The notes: a model not told the origin generated them from the sequence alone. A stretch of 64,000 nucleotides of DNA from Natronospirillum sp. (GCF_022565775.1 NZ_JAIUMC010000004.1:1-64000); one strand, 5' to 3'. Shown: positions 20,076-30,311, numbered from the stretch's first letter. Numbers and translations are program-made.

Positions 20076-21263
20076 ATGGTAAGACTGGCCAGGCGAGAGC
20101 AGCAGGTAGGGGCATTCCAGGTGATGGATCTGATTGCCGAGGCCCAGCGTTTGATGGCGGCCGGCGCCGATGTGATTCACCTCGAGGTCGGAGAACCCGA
20201 TTTTCCGACACCGGCACCGGTTGTCGAGGCGGCTCATCGCGCCCTTGATCAGGGGCACAATCGTTATACCGCCTCATCCGGCTTGCCCGGGCTGCAACAG
20301 GCCCTGTCCGACCTGTATCGCCGCCGCTATGACGTGAAACTGGCTCCCGAGCGCTTTATTCTGACCCCGGGTGCTTCCGGGGCGCTGCAGGTTGTACTCA
20401 GCCTGATGCTGGACGCTGGAGAAGAAATCCTGCTGCCCGAACCCGGCTATCCGTGCAATCGTCATATCAGCAGTGTGCTCAACATCAAACCACGCACGGC
20501 ACCGCTGGAGGCCGCGCTGGGTTTTGATCTGACCCCCGGCTGGCTGGCGCGGCACTGGCATGCGGATACCCGCGCGCTGCTGGTCTCCAGTCCGGCCAAC
20601 CCGACCGGCAAGGTGCTGGATGAGCGCTCCCTGTCAGTGCTGGTGGACTGGTGCCGGGAGCGTGACGCGCAGCTGCTGGTTGATGAAATCTATCATGGCC
20701 TCGGGCATGACCGGGCTCATACGCCGTCAGTGCTGGAAATCGAGCCGGATGAGGTCTGGGTTGTAAACAGCTTTTCCAAGTATTTCGGCATGACGGGATG
20801 GCGCCTGGGTTGGGCCGTGGTGCCGGAGGCTGCCGTGGATGCCGCCAACCGGCTGGTGCAGAACCTGTTTCTGGCGCCACCGACATTGTCCCAGCATGCC
20901 GCGTTGCGGGCACTGAAAAGCGATATGGAAGAAGAATACGAAGAGCGCCGGGCCGCCTTCCGCGGGCGCCGGGATGTTCTCTTGCAGGGGCTGGAAAAGC
21001 TGGGTTTCCACATGCCGGCTGGCGGAGAAGGGGCTTTCTATCTCTATGCCGACATCTCGCACACTGGCCTGAGCGCCATGGAGTTCAGCAATCGGCTGCT
21101 GCTGGAGGAGCACGTTGCGACAACACCGGGCAATGACTTTGGCGGAGCCGCCCCGCATCAGTTTGTCCGCTTTGCCTACACCTGTGAGGTGGACCGGTTG
21201 CAGGAGGCGCTGTCACGCCTGGAACGCTTTATGGCTTCCCTGCCGCGCGCTCAGAGCAAATAG
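20076..21263 (+). CDS. PLP-dependent class I/II aminotransferase
   Basis: HLEVGEPDFPTPAPV, NRYTASSGLPGLQQAL, SSPANPTGKVL, NSFSKYFGMTGWRLGW. Confidence 0.92.
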   Translation: MVRLARREQQVGAFQVMDLIAEAQRLMAAGADVIHLEVGEPDFPTPAPVVEAAHRALDQGHNRYTASSGLPGLQQALSDLYRRRYDVKLAPERFILTPGASGALQVVLSLMLDAGEEILLPEPGYPCNRHISSVLNIKPRTAPLEAALGFDLTPGWLARHWHADTRALLVSSPANPTGKVLDERSLSVLVDWCRERDAQLLVDEIYHGLGHDRAHTPSVLEIEPDEVWVVNSFSKYFGMTGWRLGWAVVPEAAVDAANRLVQNLFLAPPTLSQHAALRALKSDMEEEYEERRAAFRGRRDVLLQGLEKLGFHMPAGGEGAFYLYADISHTGLSAMEFSNRLLLEEHVATTPGNDFGGAAPHQFVRFAYTCEVDRLQEALSRLERFMASLPRAQSK

Positions 21264-21568
21264 ACTCGCCCGTCGTCCATCTTCCAGGGCAGAGGCTGCA
21301 GCGCCTCTCCCTGACAGGGGCCGGCGATGCAGTGGCCGTCGGTGATCTGGAACAGTGCACCATGCATGGAGCACTCGATCAGATCACCGTCCAAGTCCAG
21401 AAACTGGTCTTCCTGCCATTCCAGATTCACGCCCAGGTGCGGGCATTCGTTCTTGTAGAGATAGAGCTCGGCATCCTTCTTGACTGCAAACAGAGCGAGA
21501 CCGTCGACGGTAAACCCTTTGGATTCACCTTCGGGGATGTCATTGAAATGGCACAGTTCGGTTGGCAT
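21251..21568 (-). CDS. Rieske 2Fe-2S domain protein
   Basis: CPHLGVNLEW...ECSMHGALFQITDGHCIAGPCQGEALQPLP: CxH and CxxH Rieske motifs. Confidence 0.9.
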   Translation of the reverse strand: MPTELCHFNDIPEGESKGFTVDGLALFAVKKDAELYLYKNECPHLGVNLEWQEDQFLDLDGDLIECSMHGALFQITDGHCIAGPCQGEALQPLPWKMDDGRVYLL

Positions 21569-21645
21569 GGGTGGTTACCTGGCAACTCCTTATTGATTGG
21601 GACAAGCAAACTACTGTCCCTCGGGCAAGCAAGTCAAGTGCGGGC

Positions 21646-22977
21646 TTAAAGTCGCTCGCGCAGCGCCTGCACCTGACGTTCAAGAACTTTCAACCAGTTG
21701 TCGGCAAAGCCGGTCAGACGCCAGACCTCCAGCATCTCCGAGCCGGGCAACGAAATGTCCCGGTAGATCTCGGCCTCGACCACAGTGCCCAGGGCGGCAT
21801 ACTGGAACACCGGCTCACCGATCAGAATCTGGGCATCCCGGTTGTGGGAACTGAGTGCTTCCAACTGTGCCAGGGTCTGGCCGAATACCGTCAGCACGGG
21901 CAAGCCTCCGCCTGTCTGTATGCCAATATACAGCGGGCCGGCCATGATGGAGACACAGAATTCCGGGTGTGGCCTTACCGTCCAGTCGTCGCTTTCCTGC
22001 AGCATGCGATTCAGCACATAGCCTGCACACAGGGTGCGCTGGATAAAGTCTCCTTCATCGGTATGGTCACGCACCAGGAACAGCCAGGGGTCCTGCGTCG
22101 TCTCTCCATGGTAGAGCCGCATCACATCCTCGCAACGCTGGCGCGTGCTGTCGAGCAGTTGCTTGATGGTGTCGGCCGTCAGTTGCCCTTCCAGATCATC
22201 CAGGTTCAGCAGATCGATTTTCAGCAGCGCGCCTTCCACAATCTCGCCGGCTCGCTGGCTGGCCAGGAAGCGCTCGTGGATGTCGGACAGTTGAAAGTCT
22301 TCCAGGTGCTGCTGCAGATCATTGATTACCAGCAGACTGTGCTGATAGTGCTGCTCCAGTTGACTGAGCAGGGCTTCTGCCTGCGCCGCCGGCTCATCAG
22401 CCGTGTTCACGTGCAACCCGGGGAAATGCGTCTGCAGGTGCTTGTTGAGCCGCAACTGGGCCTGTTGCTGACGGCTGACGAAGCGCCGCCACAGCAGCAC
22501 ACCCAAGGCTGACATCAGCACGGCAGACAGCCCCAACAGGGCCAGGCCCCGCCAGCGTGCCTGGTTCAGCAGCGCCTGATCCTGCCAGAGGCTGAGGGTG
22601 CCCAGCAGCGACTCTTCATAATTCAGCGGTGCCGAAAACTCCGCGTCGGGTGTGCCGCCCGACTGCCCGGATTGCGCAATGGTGCGGCCTTGCGGATCTA
22701 TGATCTCGACGCCGGTAATGCCGCCCTGACGGGCCCAGCGCTGCACTTCGACCGTCAGGCTGATGCGGTCGTCAAGGGTCAGCAGATTGGTTGCGCGATG
22801 GGCATATTCAGTGGCCAGGCGTTCGCCCTGCTGTGTCCACTGCGCCTGCAACTGGCTCTGTGTCGGCCAGAACAGCAGGCTCGCGTTCAGCGCGATGAGC
22901 AACAGCAGGCTGCCCACCGCCATCATCAGGGTGGGTGAGCGGAGGAATTGACGCACAACATCTAGCACAGGCCACAT
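21646..22977 (-). CDS. AhpA/YtjB(Smp)-like inner membrane protein adjacent to serB
   Basis: N-terminal TM, extracytoplasmic segment (RLATEYAHRATNLLTLDDRISLTVEVQRWARQGGITGVEIIDPQGRTIAQSG), second TM; position next to serB as for ytjB. Confidence 0.65.
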   Translation of the reverse strand: MWPVLDVVRQFLRSPTLMMAVGSLLLLIALNASLLFWPTQSQLQAQWTQQGERLATEYAHRATNLLTLDDRISLTVEVQRWARQGGITGVEIIDPQGRTIAQSGQSGGTPDAEFSAPLNYEESLLGTLSLWQDQALLNQARWRGLALLGLSAVLMSALGVLLWRRFVSRQQQAQLRLNKHLQTHFPGLHVNTADEPAAQAEALLSQLEQHYQHSLLVINDLQQHLEDFQLSDIHERFLASQRAGEIVEGALLKIDLLNLDDLEGQLTADTIKQLLDSTRQRCEDVMRLYHGETTQDPWLFLVRDHTDEGDFIQRTLCAGYVLNRMLQESDDWTVRPHPEFCVSIMAGPLYIGIQTGGGLPVLTVFGQTLAQLEALSSHNRDAQILIGEPVFQYAALGTVVEAEIYRDISLPGSEMLEVWRLTGFADNWLKVLERQVQALRERL

Positions 22978-23176
22978 CGAAAGTTGTTCCGGATTCGGTC
23001 CAGGTCTTGCCGGTTCGCGTCCTGCCGGATGCGTCCCCGGTGTCCTTGTGGTTTACCGGCCCGATTGCCGGTACAATGGCGCCCGATTTCAGTCGGTCGG
23101 GAGCCAGCATTAGAGCCGCACCAGTCTATCGACTGAAGGTCATTGACACCACCCCATTTGCCGCCTCAGAGGATAA

Positions 23177-23353
23177 ATGATGAACGATCAACAGCGACAG
23201 TTGAAAGAAGAACTGGAAGCCATCGGCCATGGTTTGTTCATGATCAGCCCGGATTGCATTCGTGCCCTGTCAACGCATGAAGAAGAGGAGCTGATAGAGC
23301 AATTGCGTGCTCGGGTCGAGAAGGCCATCAAGCTGCTGGACAAGGCTGGCTGA
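23177..23353 (+). CDS. Small hypothetical protein (58 aa), translationally coupled to serB
   Basis: ATG 23177 to TGA 23351-23353, MMNDQQRQLKEELEAIGHGLFMISPDCIRALSTHEEEELIEQLRARVEKAIKLLDKAG; AGAGGA upstream; TGATG overlap with serB ATG at 23353; shorter than the supplied ORF cutoff. Confidence 0.65.
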   Translation: MMNDQQRQLKEELEAIGHGLFMISPDCIRALSTHEEEELIEQLRARVEKAIKLLDKAG

Positions 23354-24600
23354 TGACTTCCCGGAAACAAGTGCCAGCCTCAGAGGTAATCCTGCTGCGC
23401 GTGGCCGGCTCTGATCGCCGGGGGCTGACACTGGCCTTTTCGGAACTGCTGGCACAGCATGAAATCGCCATTCTCGATATTGGCCAGTCGGTCATTCATG
23501 ACCAGTTGAACCTTGGCATGCTGCTGGAGATGCCGCGTGAGGGTATGGCCAGCGTGGTGCTCAAGGACCTGCTGTACAAGGGTCATGAGATGGGGGTCAG
23601 TGTGCAGTTTACGCCGGTCACGGCGGACGACTATGACCACTGGGTCAGCGGGCAGGGCAAGAAGCGGTATATCGTCACGCTGCTGGCGCGCAAGATTACC
23701 GCCATGCACTTTGCCCGGATGGCAGAGGTGGTGGCCGAACAGGGCCTCAATATAGACGATATCGTGCGTCTGTCAGGTCGGGTACCGCTGGGCCAGGCAA
23801 CGGCAGACAGCCGGGCCTGCGTGGAAATCTCGCTGCGCGGCGATCCGGTTGATGGCAGTATCATGCGCTCACGGCTGGTGCAGGCCGCTGGCGACCTGGA
23901 TGTGGATATAGCCTTTCAGGAAGACACTCTGTATCGGCGTAATCGCCGGCTGATCTGTTTCGATATGGATTCAACGCTGATCGAAACAGAGGTGATTGAC
24001 GAACTGGCCGCCGCTGCCGGAGTGGGCGAGCAGGTGGCTGCCATTACCGAACGGGCCATGCAGGGCGAACTCGATTTCCAGGAAAGCTTCCGCGCCCGCA
24101 TGGCTCTGCTCAAGGGGCTCGATGAATCCGTATTGTCAGAGGTGGCAAAGCGCCTGCCGATCACAGAGGGGGCTGAGCGGCTGATTCGCCACGTCAAAGC
24201 GCTGGGTTACAAAACGGCCATTCTGTCAGGCGGTTTCACCTACTTTGGTGAATACCTGCAACAGCGTCTCGGCATCGACTTTGTCTACGCCAATCAACTG
24301 ACCTTTGACGCCAACGGCAAGCTGACCGGTGAAGTGGTGCCACCCATTGTCGACGGGGCCCGCAAGGCAGAACTACTGCGTGAAATCGCAGCGCGGGAGA
24401 ATATCTCGCTGGAGCAGGTGATCGCGGTAGGTGATGGCGCGAACGACCTGCCCATGCTCAACACGGCCGGGTTGGGTATTGCCTTCAGGGCCAAGCCGAT
24501 TGTGCAGCAGAATGCCAAGCAGGCACTGAGCACCATGGGTCTGGACGGAATACTCTACCTGCTGGGGTTCAAGGAGCAGCACCAGTTGGACGATGATTGA
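23353..24600 (+). CDS. serB: Phosphoserine phosphatase SerB
   Basis: CFDMDSTLIETEVIDELAAAAGV...AILSGGFTYFGEYL...VIAVGDGANDLPML; N-terminal ACT-like region. Confidence 0.95.
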   Translation: MTSRKQVPASEVILLRVAGSDRRGLTLAFSELLAQHEIAILDIGQSVIHDQLNLGMLLEMPREGMASVVLKDLLYKGHEMGVSVQFTPVTADDYDHWVSGQGKKRYIVTLLARKITAMHFARMAEVVAEQGLNIDDIVRLSGRVPLGQATADSRACVEISLRGDPVDGSIMRSRLVQAAGDLDVDIAFQEDTLYRRNRRLICFDMDSTLIETEVIDELAAAAGVGEQVAAITERAMQGELDFQESFRARMALLKGLDESVLSEVAKRLPITEGAERLIRHVKALGYKTAILSGGFTYFGEYLQQRLGIDFVYANQLTFDANGKLTGEVVPPIVDGARKAELLREIAARENISLEQVIAVGDGANDLPMLNTAGLGIAFRAKPIVQQNAKQALSTMGLDGILYLLGFKEQHQLDDD

Positions 24601-24609
24601 GCCGAAGGC

Positions 24610-26700
24610 TTAATCATCGTCGTCCTCAAACGCAAAGTCCATGCTCTGCGCGGGTGCCTGCAGGTAATACCCCTGAACATAGTGGACACCCAGCGGCCAG
24701 AGATTGCCCAATATGGATGCGGTCTCGATATGCGGCACAATGGAGGCCGCTTCCTGCTCGTGAATTACGGACAGCAACTTGCCAAGCCGGTCCATATTGC
24801 TGTCCTGACTCAGGTCCTGCACGAAACCTGGATCCACTTTGACATAATCGATCTTGAGGTGACGGAACAGGGTGTTGCTGTCGCCCTGATTGCCGAAGTG
24901 CACAATGGCCAGACCGGCATGCAGCACGCCAATGCCCTTGGTAAAGGCTTTCATCATCTTTAGATAACTCTGCGCAATGCGCTCCGAGACCTGAAACACG
25001 ATGGCGTCTCCGGGCAGCTTGGCTTCGCGAAGCACCTTGTTGGCCCAGGGCAGAAAGGTGGGGTCCTGAACGCTGGCCGCTGTCAGGTGCACGAAGGCCC
25101 GCGTGCGAGATGATTTGCCCCGGCGATGTCTGGCCAACTGTGCAACGGTATGTTGCAGCACCCAACGGTCAAGACGACTGCTCAGATCGGCAACATCGGC
25201 CGCATCCAGAAAGTGCTGTGGCTCGATCAGATCATCGTTGTCGACCAGGCGAACCAGTACCTCGTAATTCTCTTCACTGCCTCGGCGCAGATTCAAAATG
25301 GGCTGGAACAGTATCCGCAGGCCATCATTGTCCAGGGCTTCGCGCACCTGGCTGCTGATGGTGTTTTCCTCCGACGAAGCCGCCCCGGGCTGCCATACCT
25401 GCACCGGCCGCTTTTCACGGCTGGCCAATTGACAGGTTTCATGGGCGCGGGTCACGACCTCCGAGGCTGTCGCCGAGGTTTCGTCAATGTTAACCAGGCC
25501 GGCATGGAGGCGAACCTGGGCGGTCTTGCCGCCAACGTCAAACAGGTGGTCATTGATGCGCTTTACGGTTTTCTCGCAGGCTGTTGCAGATTCTGCCAGC
25601 GGACCGGTGCAGATCAGGGTGAATACGTCGTCCAGAAAGCGGGCAACAACCCGGGCTTCCTGATAAGCCTCGCGCAGCATGTCGGCAACCTGTGCCAGTG
25701 CCAGGTCTGCCCCTGCTATGCCCAGTTCGGTTTTCAGGTCAGCAAAGTTGGTGACCTGCAGAAAGCCGAGTACCGGTGTCGGGCCATCCGCGCCGGTTTC
25801 ACCCATGATGGCATCCAGTTTGCTGTCGAAGTAGGCCCGGTTGTGCAGGTTGGTATGCGCATCATAGCTGGCCATTTCCTGCACCTTGGCCTGTAATGCC
25901 GCCGCATCGACCCCCGACTTGCGAATGACAATCTGCAGACAGGGCTCGCCTTCCCAGGAGGCTGCACTCAAATCCAGTACGGCCTCGAATGACTCGCCAC
26001 TTTCATGCTGGCCATTGGCCTGAAAGTGGGCTTGCTCTCCCTTGCTGACTTTCTTCAACTCATTCTTGAGTTGCTGCGGCTTCTCGGTCTGCACCAGATC
26101 AACCAGGGGCATGCAGGACAACTCTTCCATGTCGTCATAGCCAAAGAGTTCCCGGTAAGCCTCGTTGGCGTAGATGTGCATGCCTTCGTGGACATAGGCA
26201 ATGGCATCGCGCGAGCCTTCCAGCAGCAACTGACAGCGGCGCTCTGATTCGTTCAGCATATGCTCCAGTTCGCGACGTCGGCGGCGCACCAGCAACTGAC
26301 GGTGGGCGCGCAGAATCGCATGGCGAAAGTGGGGCATGAAGTCTTCAGCCACCACATCCTCCACGCCGAGGGCGATAGCCTGCTCGACGGTGGCGCGCTG
26401 GGTGATATCGCTGGTGATGGCAACAATGGGTATATCGCGCCCCTGCGACTGCAGGTGCCTGATGGCTTCCTGGGCGGGAACGTTTTCAGACTCGAGGTGA
26501 ACACAGGCCACATCGAACACCTGGCTGGTCAGAAGCTTTTCCAACTCCTCCGGTGAAGCCACAAACTGGCTGTGCGTCGCCTGGCCGGCATTGCGCAACT
26601 CGCTGATGAGCGGCTCTGCCTCATTCTGGCTGTGGTGCAGCATCAGCAGCGTCAGGGCTGCCTTTTTGCTGGTTTGACTGATACTGGCGTCGGCATTCAT
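24610..26700 (-). CDS. fimX: FimX-like REC-PAS-GGDEF-EAL protein with degenerate catalytic motifs
   Basis: N-terminal receiver-like region, PAS, degenerate GGDEF (ARFLDDVFTLI), EAL replaced by EVL (NYEVLVRLVD), position next to serB as for P. aeruginosa fimX. Confidence 0.8.
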   Translation of the reverse strand: MNADASISQTSKKAALTLLMLHHSQNEAEPLISELRNAGQATHSQFVASPEELEKLLTSQVFDVACVHLESENVPAQEAIRHLQSQGRDIPIVAITSDITQRATVEQAIALGVEDVVAEDFMPHFRHAILRAHRQLLVRRRRRELEHMLNESERRCQLLLEGSRDAIAYVHEGMHIYANEAYRELFGYDDMEELSCMPLVDLVQTEKPQQLKNELKKVSKGEQAHFQANGQHESGESFEAVLDLSAASWEGEPCLQIVIRKSGVDAAALQAKVQEMASYDAHTNLHNRAYFDSKLDAIMGETGADGPTPVLGFLQVTNFADLKTELGIAGADLALAQVADMLREAYQEARVVARFLDDVFTLICTGPLAESATACEKTVKRINDHLFDVGGKTAQVRLHAGLVNIDETSATASEVVTRAHETCQLASREKRPVQVWQPGAASSEENTISSQVREALDNDGLRILFQPILNLRRGSEENYEVLVRLVDNDDLIEPQHFLDAADVADLSSRLDRWVLQHTVAQLARHRRGKSSRTRAFVHLTAASVQDPTFLPWANKVLREAKLPGDAIVFQVSERIAQSYLKMMKAFTKGIGVLHAGLAIVHFGNQGDSNTLFRHLKIDYVKVDPGFVQDLSQDSNMDRLGKLLSVIHEQEAASIVPHIETASILGNLWPLGVHYVQGYYLQAPAQSMDFAFEDDDD

Positions 26701-26787
26701 TGTTACCGGAGCATCTCCATGTCTTCTTGGACGGGTGGATCAGGCCCGCTCTGTTGTCTGCTGCCAGGTCAATCCGTCAGCGACCCT

Positions 26788-28527
26788 TCAGAACTGTCTC
26801 CAGAGTGGGTCATTCTGCAAATCCAGCCCCGGCTGTGTGGACGGTTTTTCCGCTTCTGCGGTGCCGACCAGAGTGATTGCGAACTGCCCAACCGCGCTGG
26901 TTTCCGTGATCTTGCGCACCAGGCGATAGGCCTGCTGCTTGCCTCTGCGATAAAGCATTATCTTTTGCCCTGCCTGGGCACGTAACCGAGGCAGTATAAC
27001 AGATTCCGGCTGGGCAACGGCCTTGATCTCGGGCAGCACTATGGCGCGCAGAAAACTGCTGTGCTGACCCGTTTTGTTGAGTATCCGGGCCGCGCAGGCC
27101 TCGGCCTGGGGAGACAGCAATTCGACACCGCCGCGCACACCCGAGCCTCGATACTGGCGCAACCAGCGTAACAGGCCAATGGTCCGGTGTGAGGCATTCT
27201 CGGGTTTTACACTGATAACCTCGCCCATCACCAGCGATTCCGGCGCCGGTTCAGGCCAGTGCAGACAGAAGCCGCGCGGGCTCATGTTGATGGCTGCGGC
27301 GGGATATTCCGGTACCTGGATATATTCTTCCTCAATGGCTGCCGCTTCTTCTTGCTCTGGAGCAGGGATATCGGGCAACCGATTGTCACCGGCGTCAAAC
27401 GAATATTCCCAGACATCCCGAGAGCGGATGGTTTCCATGGTATCTCTGGCCTGGAAACGATCTTCACGGCTGCCCTGTTCAATCAGGTAGCCTTCGTAGG
27501 GCGTCAGAAAACTATCGAAACTCTTGCCATGGCAAAGCTGGCTGTGCACGGCAGACAACCCCAGAGTCACCGACACCTGCCCTTCGGACGGCTTGCGCCG
27601 GAAGCGGCGAGGCTGCGCCCGGTCCCAGGCCAGGCTCAGGTGCTCGCGCAGGCGGTCGGTGACGCCGCGCACGTCGGGCAGTGTTTCCGGCTTCTGCAGC
27701 GCCTTGACCAGCTTGTCGGTGTGCAGGCTCATGCTGCCGGCGTGCAGGGTGGTCTGTGGCGTCAGGTAGGCAGGCCCATAGTCCTGGGACAGGTCAACCA
27801 CATAGATGCCGCCCTGACTCGCCTTTTCAAGTTTGGAGAAGGAGGACCAGGACAGACAGGCGCGATACAACGGCTCTAGCTCATGGCGCTGCAACTGAAA
27901 GGGCTGCGCGATGCTGAACAGCAAAGCAGCCTTGTAGGACTGGGCCAACGTGGTCGATTCTCCCAGCCAATCATGCTTGTGCTCGGCATTGCCTTCCTTC
28001 AGGCCATGCTGATACAGACCGTGCAGTTCCAGCCAGAAGCCCTTGGGGGCGGGCAGGTACAGCGAAAACATGCGGCGCAGGTTGGGCAGGATGGCACAGA
28101 TGCAGTGGTGCAGTGCTCGCGAGGTGATTTCCTTGCGCCCCAGCCCCCAGCCGGAGGTGGCGGCAAAGGCCACACCCTTGTAGCCGGTGCCCAGTTCCGT
28201 GGCCAGGCCGTGGGTCAGACTGAGGACCTTGCGCTCCAGTTCGTCCAGTGCGAAAGGCCTTTCCAGGTATTTGCGAAACAGGCCGTCGGCGGCATATTCG
28301 ATTTCGGGGGCCAGAATATCCAGCAATTCCAGCTTGTCTGCGGGGCTTATCTTCAGTTGATTGATTTCGCGCAGCGCACCAAAGAGCTTACGGCTGGTTT
28401 CCGTATGATTGACCTTGGGCAATTGCTCGACCCACTGCTCAATACTGCGCGGTTTGGCATTACTGAAGGAGAGCGCCTTGCGTGAGGGCTCAGGCGGGTT
28501 CAGATATGTATTCGATCGTTGCGACAT
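26788..28527 (-). CDS. Conserved hypothetical protein adjacent to fimX (PA4958-like position)
   Basis: 579-aa ORF with good coding character: LPKVNHTETSRKLFGALREINQLKISPADKLELLDILAPEIEYAADGLFRKYL... Confidence 0.75.
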   Translation of the reverse strand: MSQRSNTYLNPPEPSRKALSFSNAKPRSIEQWVEQLPKVNHTETSRKLFGALREINQLKISPADKLELLDILAPEIEYAADGLFRKYLERPFALDELERKVLSLTHGLATELGTGYKGVAFAATSGWGLGRKEITSRALHHCICAILPNLRRMFSLYLPAPKGFWLELHGLYQHGLKEGNAEHKHDWLGESTTLAQSYKAALLFSIAQPFQLQRHELEPLYRACLSWSSFSKLEKASQGGIYVVDLSQDYGPAYLTPQTTLHAGSMSLHTDKLVKALQKPETLPDVRGVTDRLREHLSLAWDRAQPRRFRRKPSEGQVSVTLGLSAVHSQLCHGKSFDSFLTPYEGYLIEQGSREDRFQARDTMETIRSRDVWEYSFDAGDNRLPDIPAPEQEEAAAIEEEYIQVPEYPAAAINMSPRGFCLHWPEPAPESLVMGEVISVKPENASHRTIGLLRWLRQYRGSGVRGGVELLSPQAEACAARILNKTGQHSSFLRAIVLPEIKAVAQPESVILPRLRAQAGQKIMLYRRGKQQAYRLVRKITETSAVGQFAITLVGTAEAEKPSTQPGLDLQNDPLWRQF

Positions 28528-28607
28528 CCACTATCCTTCACGCCAGCGGAACAGCCTGTCTCAATATTGTCATCAAGCCGCATACTGAGCAAGTTTGGCG
28601 CCCGTTG

Positions 28608-29648
28608 TCAGGCCAAATCATTCAGCCCGCGCTTACTGACGTCACCTGGAACTTCCCTGACCAGTCGCGGTACCAGAAACCCGGGTAAAAGCCCCTGAAT
28701 TTCCCTGTAAAGCGCTTTGGCCTCGCCATCCCCCACAGTGAAGTGAGCGGTGCCGGCGACCGCGTCTGTCTGATGAAGATAGTAGGGTAGCACGCCGATT
28801 GCAAAAAGTCGTTCACTGAGCGCCGCGAGCACCGCACTATCTGCGTTGACGCCACGCAGCAGAACAGCCTGATTGAGCAGTGTGACAGGTGACATGCGCC
28901 AGGGTTCCATACGCTTTGCCAGTCGAGTGTCCAGTTCCCGGGCATGGTTGGCGTGCAGCACGAGAATCGGCTGCAGACGACTGCCGGTCAGCGTGTCGAG
29001 CAGGGTGCGGGTCAGGCGGTCCGGAAGCACCACCGGCAGGCGGCTGTGCAGCCTGACCCGGCGCAGATGCGGAATGTCTGCCAGCGCATCAAGCCAGCCT
29101 GCCAGCACCTTGTCGGGCAACATCAGCGGGTCGCCACCACTGAAAATCACCTCATTGATGCTGCTGTCGGATCTCAGGTACTCCAGAATGTGCTGTCGCT
29201 CCGTTGCTGACAGCCGGTGTTCGGAATAGGGAAAGTGGCGGCGAAAACAGTAGCGGCAATGAATGGCGCAGGCACTGGTCGGCACAATCAGCACCCGAGA
29301 GCGATACTTGTGAATCAGTCCGGGCATGACCGTGGCCACCTCTTCGGCCAGTGGGTCGGTGACATAGCCGGCTGTGGGTTCCGCTTCCCGGGCCCAGGGG
29401 AGCACCTGGTGCAGCAGCGGGTCTGCCCAGTCGCCCGGCTGCATCAGGCTGGCAAAATGACGGGTTACCCGCACCGGGAACCCATTCTGTGCCATGTCGG
29501 CCAGCTCTGCCGGCGGATTGGAGAGTTGCAGATGAGCCAGCAGCTCGGGCAGAGTGGTGATCATGTCGGTCAGTTGTGCCTGCCAGGCATCTTTTTCCGG
29601 GGTGTCGACGGGTCTGAACTGCAACGGCTGGTGGTTTCCGGTTATCAT
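28608..29648 (-). CDS. epmB: EF-P beta-lysylation protein EpmB (radical SAM)
   Basis: CAIHCRYCFRRHFPYSEH (CxxxCxxC), SGGDPLMLPDKVLAGWL, VRLHSRLPVVLPDRLT; divergent from efp. Confidence 0.93.
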   Translation of the reverse strand: MITGNHQPLQFRPVDTPEKDAWQAQLTDMITTLPELLAHLQLSNPPAELADMAQNGFPVRVTRHFASLMQPGDWADPLLHQVLPWAREAEPTAGYVTDPLAEEVATVMPGLIHKYRSRVLIVPTSACAIHCRYCFRRHFPYSEHRLSATERQHILEYLRSDSSINEVIFSGGDPLMLPDKVLAGWLDALADIPHLRRVRLHSRLPVVLPDRLTRTLLDTLTGSRLQPILVLHANHARELDTRLAKRMEPWRMSPVTLLNQAVLLRGVNADSAVLAALSERLFAIGVLPYYLHQTDAVAGTAHFTVGDGEAKALYREIQGLLPGFLVPRLVREVPGDVSKRGLNDLA

Positions 29649-29719
29649 AGCGACCTGTAAATGAGTAGTGAGGGTCCGCCGTGTCGCGGGCCAGACTGAA
29701 AACGACGGACGAGAGCATT

Positions 29720-30289
29720 ATGGCAACCTATTCTACCAACGAATTCAAAGGCGGTCTCAAGGTGCTGCTGGATGGCGATCCCTGCACCATAGTCGACAAC
29801 GAATTCGTCAAACCCGGCAAGGGCCAGGCGTTCAACCGGGTGAGGCTCAAGAACCTCAAGACCGGCCGGGTCTGGGAGCGTACCTTCAAATCGGGTGAAT
29901 CCATCGAATCTGCTGATGTGATGGACCTGGATATGGAATACGTTTATACCGATGGTGAGTTCTGGCATTTCATGAAAACAGATGGCTCTTTCGAACAGTA
30001 TGGGGCCAGCGGCGAAGCCGTGCGTGAAGCCCAGGACTGGCTCAAGGAGCAGGAAGTCTACACCGTCACCTTGTGGAATGATGCTGTGCTGACGGTAACC
30101 CCCCCCAATTTCGTCGAACTGCAGATCGTGGAAACAGACCCGGGTGTGCGTGGTGACACTGCCACCGGCGGTACCAAGCCCGCTACACTGAGCACGGGTG
30201 CCGTGGTCAAGGTACCTCTGTTTATCGACAATAACGAGGTCATCCGGGTCGACACCCGCAGCGGCGAATACGTATCGCGCGCCAAGTAG
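29720..30289 (+). CDS. efp: Elongation factor P
   Basis: [53 protein letters not shown]...[15 protein letters not shown]. Confidence 0.97.
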   Translation: MATYSTNEFKGGLKVLLDGDPCTIVDNEFVKPGKGQAFNRVRLKNLKTGRVWERTFKSGESIESADVMDLDMEYVYTDGEFWHFMKTDGSFEQYGASGEAVREAQDWLKEQEVYTVTLWNDAVLTVTPPNFVELQIVETDPGVRGDTATGGTKPATLSTGAVVKVPLFIDNNEVIRVDTRSGEYVSRAK

Positions 30290-30311
30290 CGCCGGCTGTC
30301 CGGAGCGGACC

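Noticed and set aside
21562-22512. 316-aa plus-strand ORF opposite the ytjB-like gene
   Set aside because: Antisense shadow ORF without domain signals; sense ORF has TM architecture and conserved synteny
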